A stretch of DNA of 64,000 nucleotides, taken from NCBI GenBank assembly GCA_017408985.1, contig JAFQTO010000038.1:1-64000 (forward strand). Direction: 5' to 3'. Position numbers and translations under genes: made by a program. Below, piece by piece: positions 59,497 to 64,000 of the stretch (positions are counted from its first letter, which is position 1; every line of letters starts with the position of its first letter). The notes beneath the pieces were generated by a model. The model saw only the letters and a list, made by a program, of their open reading frames with translations. It ran no database searches and was not told the origin of the DNA. The DNA comes from Clostridia bacterium (GTDB taxonomy: Bacteria > Bacillota > Clostridia > Oscillospirales > Butyricicoccaceae).

Positions 59497-61575
59497 ATGC
59501 CCTATCCCATTAACAAGATCAGAAACATCTGCCTTCTCGGTCACGGAGGTGACGGAAAGACTTCTCTTGCCGAAATGATGCTTTACCGTACAGGCGGCAC
59601 CGACCGTCTCGGAAAGATCTCCGAAGGCAATACTACCAGCGACTGGGATGCTGAAGAAATCAAGCGCCAGTTCTCCACTCAGCTCTCCAATATTCCCGTT
59701 GAGTTCGAAGGCAATATTATCAACCTTCTGGACACTCCCGGCTACTTTGACTTTGAGGGTGAAGTCGCACAGGCTATGCGTGTTGCAGACTGCGGCCTTA
59801 TCGTTTGCTCTGCAAAGAACGGCTGCGCTGTCGGTACGGAAAAGGCATGGAAGGCTGTCAACAAGACCAAGCTGCCCCGTATCTTCTGTATCAACAAGAT
59901 CGATGAAGAGAATGCAAACTATGAGGATGCATACAACTCCCTCAGAGACGCATTCGGCGCATCTGTTACTCCCTTTATCATCCCCCTGCTGGACGGCAGC
60001 AACCCCATCGGCGTTATCAACCTGGTAACCAAGAAGGCTTACAAGACCGAGGGCACCAGCAAGGTCACCGAGGTCGAGATCCCCGCTGAGTCTGCTGACA
60101 AGGTCGAGAGACTGCGTGCCGCTCTTATCGACGGCGTTGCAGAGTCCAGCGAAGAGCTTCTGGAAAAATACTTCAGCGGCGAAGAGTTCACCCAGGAAGA
60201 GATCCTCACAGGTCTGCGTACCGGTGTTCTCAGCGGTTCCATCGCTCCCGTCGTCTGCGTATCCTCCATCAGCGGCGTAGGTATCATGCAGCTGCTCAGC
60301 ACCATCGTTGACTATGCTCCCGCTCCCAACGAAGTCCGTGTTGAGAAGGCTATCGCTTCCCGCGGCGCTGACGTTCTGGACGTTGCATACGATCCCGACG
60401 GCAAGACCATCATCTTCGTATTCAAGACCATCGCCGACCAGTACGGACGTTTCTCCTTCTTCAAGGTCATCTCCGGTAAGGTCACCGCTGATATGCAGCT
60501 TATCAACGCACGTACCGGCTCCAGCGAAAAGATGGGTCACATCTACATCGTCAAGGGCAGAAAGAACAAGGAAGTTACCGAGGTCTCCTGCGGTGACATC
60601 GGCGCAGTTTCCAAGCTTGGCGACACCATGACCGGTGACACCCTCTGCGCACCCGGCATCGATCTGGCTCTGACCGGCATCGAGTTCAACGAGCCCTGCT
60701 ACAGCCGTGCTATCTCCTCCAAGGTCAAGGGCGGCGAAGAAAAGATCGCAGCCGGCCTCAGCCGTCTCCGTGACGAAGACCCCGCATTTACCGTTGTCAA
60801 CAACGCTGAGACCAAGCAGATGGTCATCTCCGGCGCAGGCGACATCCACATCGATCTGCTCTGCTCCAAGCTGAAGAACAAGTTCGGCGTTGAGGTCGAG
60901 CTCAGCGAGCCCAAGGTCGCATACCGCGAGAAGATCCGCAAAAAAGTCGAAATGGTCGAAGGCAACCACAAGAAGCAGTCGGGCGGCCACGGTCAGTACG
61001 GTAACGTCAAGATGAACTTCGAGCCTATCGAGGGCGAGGATTTCATATTCGAGGAGCAGATCTTCGGCGGCAGCGTTCCCAAGAACTTCCATCCCGCTGT
61101 TGAAAAGGGTATCCGTGAGGCTATGGAGCACGGCGTTCTGGCAGGCTTCCCCATGGTCGGCCTCAAGGCTACACTTATGGACGGTAAGTATCACGACGTT
61201 GACTCCAACGAACTGTCCTTTAAGATGGCTGCACGTCTGGCATTCAAGGCCGGTATCCCCAAGGCTAACCCCGTCGTTCTGGAGCCCGTTGGCAGCCTGA
61301 AGGTTTATGTACCCGACAGCTACATGGGCGACATTATCGGCGATCTGAACAAGCGTCGCGGCCGTGTTATGGGTATGACCCCTCAGGGCGACGGCATCCA
61401 GATGATCGAGGCTGAGATCCCCATGAGCGAGACCAGCGACTACGCTATCACTCTCCGCTCCATGACTCAGGGCAGAGGCTCCTTCTCCGTCAAGTTCGAG
61501 CGCTACGAGGAAGTTCCTCCCGTAGAGCAGGAGAAGATCATTGCCGAGCACGCAAACTTCGAGGACGAAGATTAA
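59497..61575 (+). CDS. Elongation-factor-G-like GTPase (EF-G type II-like)
   Basis: The 692-residue protein follows the full EF-G order, with G domain, domain II, and domains III-V to the end. The G domain deviates: G1 is GHGGDGKT (residues 15-22) instead of GHIDAGKT. The switch I RGITI is replaced by KRQFST. G3 is DTPGY (79-83), so the catalytic histidine of DTPGH is tyrosine. G4 NKID is kept. Such forms occur in EF-G-2-like subfamilies whose role in translation is uncertain. Codons are strongly biased towards C-ending and AAG forms, which suggests high expression. A canonical fusA should exist elsewhere. Confidence 0.85.
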   Translation: MPYPINKIRNICLLGHGGDGKTSLAEMMLYRTGGTDRLGKISEGNTTSDWDAEEIKRQFSTQLSNIPVEFEGNIINLLDTPGYFDFEGEVAQAMRVADCGLIVCSAKNGCAVGTEKAWKAVNKTKLPRIFCINKIDEENANYEDAYNSLRDAFGASVTPFIIPLLDGSNPIGVINLVTKKAYKTEGTSKVTEVEIPAESADKVERLRAALIDGVAESSEELLEKYFSGEEFTQEEILTGLRTGVLSGSIAPVVCVSSISGVGIMQLLSTIVDYAPAPNEVRVEKAIASRGADVLDVAYDPDGKTIIFVFKTIADQYGRFSFFKVISGKVTADMQLINARTGSSEKMGHIYIVKGRKNKEVTEVSCGDIGAVSKLGDTMTGDTLCAPGIDLALTGIEFNEPCYSRAISSKVKGGEEKIAAGLSRLRDEDPAFTVVNNAETKQMVISGAGDIHIDLLCSKLKNKFGVEVELSEPKVAYREKIRKKVEMVEGNHKKQSGGHGQYGNVKMNFEPIEGEDFIFEEQIFGGSVPKNFHPAVEKGIREAMEHGVLAGFPMVGLKATLMDGKYHDVDSNELSFKMAARLAFKAGIPKANPVVLEPVGSLKVYVPDSYMGDIIGDLNKRRGRVMGMTPQGDGIQMIEAEIPMSETSDYAITLRSMTQGRGSFSVKFERYEEVPPVEQEKIIAEHANFEDED

Positions 61576-61592
61576 TCAGATCAAAACAGTTA

Positions 61593-61627
61593 AAACTGCG
61601 GAGCATTTTGCTCCGCAGTTTTTGTTA
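61593..61627 (+). terminator. Terminator after the EF-G-like gene
   Basis: AAACTGCGGAGCA (61593-61605) pairs perfectly with TGCTCCGCAGTTT (61609-61621), followed by TTGTT. Confidence 0.88.
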
Positions 61628-61673
61628 TATTTGTCCCTCCCCTCTCATAGTATTGAGTGCGGAGGTGTTAATT

Positions 61674-62135
61674 GTGAATATCTACACATTTAAGCTAAAC
61701 AAAAAGACTTTTGGCATTATTACTGCGGCTGTCCTGCTGATACTGGGACTTGTGGTGACGCTGATCTCCTGCGGCAGAAAGGACGACGCACAGACAACAG
61801 CCAAGCTGAGCACCAAAGAGGGGCTGAGCGAATATCTGCAGTCTATGGGTTACACTCCGGATACCGAGCGTTACCAGTTCCGTCAGGTGGTCATACCCAC
61901 AGATTTTGACGAGGTGTACCAAAAATACAACGACCTGCAAAAGGAGAGCGGATTCGATCTGGAAAAGTACAAGGGCAAGACGGTGGGGATGCATACTTTC
62001 GGGCTGCTTAACTACGAAGGCGCTGAGGACGTTTTGTGTGACCTGCTGGTATACAAGGATAAGGTCATCGGCGGCTCGGTTTATACCGCTGACGTCAGCG
62101 GATTTATGCATCCGCTTCGCACAAACAAGCAGTAG
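61674..62135 (+). CDS. DUF4830-like membrane-anchored protein
   Basis: The 153-residue protein has one N-terminal helix (about 13-32, TFGIITAAVLLILGLVVTLI) ending at SCG, then a domain of about 115 residues with STKEGLSEYLQSMGYTPD and GLLNYEGAEDVLCDLLVYK, as in DUF4830 proteins. The start is GTG 61674, 6 nt after GGAGGTG (61661-61667). Its function is unknown. The domain probably faces outside. Confidence 0.72.
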   Translation: MNIYTFKLNKKTFGIITAAVLLILGLVVTLISCGRKDDAQTTAKLSTKEGLSEYLQSMGYTPDTERYQFRQVVIPTDFDEVYQKYNDLQKESGFDLEKYKGKTVGMHTFGLLNYEGAEDVLCDLLVYKDKVIGGSVYTADVSGFMHPLRTNKQ

Positions 62136-62159
62136 GGCGCAATTTGCCTTCGTACCGTA

Positions 62160-62188
62160 TTGCGGCTTCGTGTATAGTGTAGTATAAT
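62160..62188 (+). promoter_or_regulatory. Promoter of the nucleotidyltransferase gene
   Basis: TTGCGG (62160-62165), 17 bp, TATAAT (62183-62188). The -35 is weak. Confidence 0.5.
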
Positions 62189-62220
62189 AAACAGGTACAC
62201 AACATCGGGAGTGATATGAT

Positions 62221-63117
62221 ATGAAGCCTATATTGGTAGTTATGGCGGCAGGTATGGGTTCCCGCTTCGGCGGGCTCAAGCAGATACGCCCCTTCGGCCC
62301 CAACGGCGAGATAATCGTCGACTATACTCTGTACGACGCATACGTTGCAGGGTTCGGCAAGATAGTGTTCGTGATCAAGCAGGAGATGCAGGATGACTTC
62401 AAACGCATCATAAGCGGAAACAAGTATTCGGGCAAGCTGGAGATAGCCTACGCATTCCAGCAGCTTGACGATCTGCCTGCCCCCTACGCTCCCCTGCCCG
62501 AGCGTGTAAAGCCCTGGGGTACGGGTCACGCGGTCTACGCCGCACGCGGGCACATAGACGCGCCTTTCGGCATAGTGGGTGCCGACGATTTCTTCGGCAG
62601 AGATACTATAGTAACCCTGGGTGAGTTCCTGCGCGGCAAGTGCAGGGACAGTCTCGGCTGTATGGTGGGTTTTGCACTCAGCGGTACGGCAAGCGAGAAC
62701 GGCTCGGTATCCCGCGGAGTATGTGAGATCAGGGACAACAAGCTGATCTCGGTCACAGAGCGCACCGATATCACACTCAGCGGTAATAAGGCTGTTTATA
62801 CCGACGAGAACGGTGACAAAGCCTGCATACCTGCAGATACCACCGTATCCATGAACGTATGGGGCTTCTCACCGTCGGTTATGGAGCTGATGGGTGAGCA
62901 TTTTGACCTCTGGCTCAGCAAATACAGCAACGAGCTGAAAAAAGAATACTATCTCCCCTCTTTCGTTGACGATATGATAGGTGCAGGCAAGCTTACGGTG
63001 GAGATGTGCAGGACAACTTCACGCTGGTACGGTGTGACATACGGAAGCGATGCGGACGTACTCAGCAATGCACTGAGCAATATGCACGAAAAGGGCGAAT
63101 ATCCCCCCCTGAGATAA
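62221..63117 (+). CDS. Sugar-nucleotidyltransferase-like protein
   Basis: The 298-residue protein starts with VVMAAGMGSRFGGLKQIRPF, the GxGxRxxx-K signature of NDP-sugar pyrophosphorylases, and has a GTGHAVYAA motif and VGADDFFG (metal/nucleotide). It would join a sugar-phosphate and NTP. Members of this clostridial group are often annotated only as NTP transferases; sugar specificity cannot be given. No polysaccharide genes are next to it. Confidence 0.8.
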   Translation: MKPILVVMAAGMGSRFGGLKQIRPFGPNGEIIVDYTLYDAYVAGFGKIVFVIKQEMQDDFKRIISGNKYSGKLEIAYAFQQLDDLPAPYAPLPERVKPWGTGHAVYAARGHIDAPFGIVGADDFFGRDTIVTLGEFLRGKCRDSLGCMVGFALSGTASENGSVSRGVCEIRDNKLISVTERTDITLSGNKAVYTDENGDKACIPADTTVSMNVWGFSPSVMELMGEHFDLWLSKYSNELKKEYYLPSFVDDMIGAGKLTVEMCRTTSRWYGVTYGSDADVLSNALSNMHEKGEYPPLR

Positions 63118-63126
63118 ATACGGCAG

Positions 63127-63154
63127 AAACGGCATACCTGACGGTATGCCGTTT
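63127..63154. terminator. Bidirectional terminator
   Basis: AAACGGCATACC (63127-63138) pairs perfectly with GGTATGCCGTTT (63143-63154), between convergent genes. Confidence 0.8.
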
Positions 63155-63155
63155 A

Positions 63156-64000
63156 TTATTGAGGAAAGAACACGTCGTGTACACACTTGACGGCATCGAT
63201 CGCATCGGAAAGCGGGATAAGCACCGAGATCTTGATCTCGGCACAAACCATGCTGCGCACCTGTACGCCGTGATTTTTCAGCGCTGAAAGCATACGTGAT
63301 GCCACGCTCCCGTCCGAGCATAAGCCGCACCCCACAATTGAGAGTTTGGCTATATTGGTATCTGTGCACGCCGAGGTGACCGACAGCTTCTCCCCATTGT
63401 CAAGAAGCAGTTTCAGCGCGGCTTTGACCTGAGAGCGGGGCACGGTAAGTCCTATACGGCTGCCGTGGGATATTATCATATCGGCGCTGATGGAGCTTGC
63501 GGCAAGAAGCTCAAGCACCTCGGGCAGATTACCGTCACCGTAGGAGAACATCTCCACAAGCGCCGTGTTCTTGTCGCACATAACACCGCTGACCCGACTG
63601 CCTTCCATAGGCAGGGGGACTATCCCGGTTCCGCCGCTGCTGTCGGAGCTTGACAAGACTTTCAGATTTACAGCTTTTGATTTGGCAAGCTCTACAGAGC
63701 GGTTGTGCAGTACCCCTGCGCCAAGTGATGCCATCTCCAGCATCTCGTCGCAGCTGAGCGAGGTATGTCTGAATGCCCCCTGCACCACGTTTGGGTCTGC
63801 CGAGTATACTCCGTCCACGTCGGTATATATCAGGCACTCTTCGGCACCCAGCGCGGCAGCAAGAGCCACTGCGCTGGTATCCGAGCCGCCTCTGCCGATC
63901 GTGGTGATGTCGCCGTTTGAGTCCATCCCCTGAAAACCCGCTGCCACCACTACCCTGCCGCTCTTAAGCTCCTGACGGATGCGCTCGGTATGTATGCTGA
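63156..64000 (-). CDS. lysC: Aspartate kinase, 3' part only
   Basis: About 281 C-terminal residues are present; the reading frame runs off the right edge, so the start is missing. Amino-acid-kinase landmarks are [30 protein letters not shown] and [13 protein letters not shown]. Two ACT domains fill the last 140 residues and would sense lysine or threonine. The enzyme makes aspartyl phosphate, the first step to Lys, Met, Thr and (through ilvA) Ile. The catalytic N-terminal KFGG segment lies beyond the window. Confidence 0.93.
   Translation of the reverse strand, partial: SIHTERIRQELKSGRVVVAAGFQGMDSNGDITTIGRGGSDTSAVALAAALGAEECLIYTDVDGVYSADPNVVQGAFRHTSLSCDEMLEMASLGAGVLHNRSVELAKSKAVNLKVLSSSDSSGGTGIVPLPMEGSRVSGVMCDKNTALVEMFSYGDGNLPEVLELLAASSISADMIISHGSRIGLTVPRSQVKAALKLLLDNGEKLSVTSACTDTNIAKLSIVGCGLCSDGSVASRMLSALKNHGVQVRSMVCAEIKISVLIPLSDAIDAVKCVHDVFFPQ

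Noticed and set aside
59461-61551. Long minus-strand frame over the EF-G-like gene
   Set aside because: Antisense shadow of a strongly biased gene.
63156-63950. Taking the aspartate kinase to start at 63950
   Set aside because: The frame stays open to the window edge and encodes expected family sequence ([18 protein letters not shown]), so the gene is cut by the window.

Overview
The window looks like a chromosome segment of an anaerobic, low-to-mid GC Firmicute, probably Clostridia (Oscillospiraceae/Ruminococcaceae-like). The reasons are a trimeric electron-bifurcating [FeFe] hydrogenase operon, a T-box leader before ilvA, classical TTGACA/TATAAT promoters, strong AGGAGG ribosome sites, GntR(YtrA)-ABC and SdpR/SdpI-type operons, an ECF-transporter S component, and phosphatidylserine synthase/decarboxylase genes. 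No rRNA, tRNA or CRISPR array was seen.

Layout. (1) 1-2.7 kb: AT-rich accessory DNA with integrase-arm-like repeat pairs, an orphan zinc-ribbon/DEDDh exonuclease, a broken EamA transporter and a membrane-anchored XRE regulator. Composition changes abruptly near 2.7 kb. (2) 2.9-11.8 kb: a C39-like protease-fold protein, a C45 acyltransferase/peptidase, the hydrogenase operon (NuoE-like, NuoF-like, HydA), a CapA-type phosphoesterase and a second C45 protein. (3) 12.0-17.2 kb: a candidate envelope-stress cluster: ECF sigma factor, two unknown membrane proteins, an M50 intramembrane metallopeptidase, a LiaF-like protein, a DUF4097-like protein and a small membrane protein. Two promoters here share an almost identical operator. 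(4) 17.2-23.5 kb: hydantoinase/oxoprolinase subunits, a divergent LysR regulator and a dicarboxylate/amino-acid symporter cut by an in-frame TAG just before a charged tail. (5) 23.6-31.9 kb: an acyltransferase-sigma-anti-sigma operon, a GntR-ABC operon, an SdpR-SdpI-ABC operon and a LysR regulator. (6) 32.0-41.3 kb: glycerol kinase, a cluster of hairpins, an oligopeptide-binding lipoprotein with a decayed paralogue upstream, an M24 peptidase, a vitamin-type ECF S component divergent from pyridoxamine kinase, an ABM-domain protein and an internally duplicated lipoprotein.

(7) 41.4-50.7 kb: a LarA-type racemase and the branched-chain amino acid block on the minus strand (ilvA behind an Ile-type T-box; ilvB-ilvN-ilvC-ilvD followed by a DUF815 AAA protein). 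(8) 50.8-64 kb: cytidylate-kinase-like protein with MATE exporter, a frameshifted lipoprotein gene, a phospholipid operon (pssA-psd-marR-acyl-ACP thioesterase), RlmB-type methyltransferase, a large membrane protein that appears to be a P1B-type ATPase with every catalytic motif lost, an EF-G-like GTPase with a non-canonical G domain, a DUF4830-like protein, a sugar-nucleotidyltransferase-like protein and the 3' part of an aspartate kinase.

The best candidates for something undescribed are the catalytically dead P1B-ATPase-like protein (57172-59403) and the sigma/M50/LiaF/DUF4097 envelope cluster with its duplicated operator (11906-17156). All calls come from reading the sequence; no database search was run.
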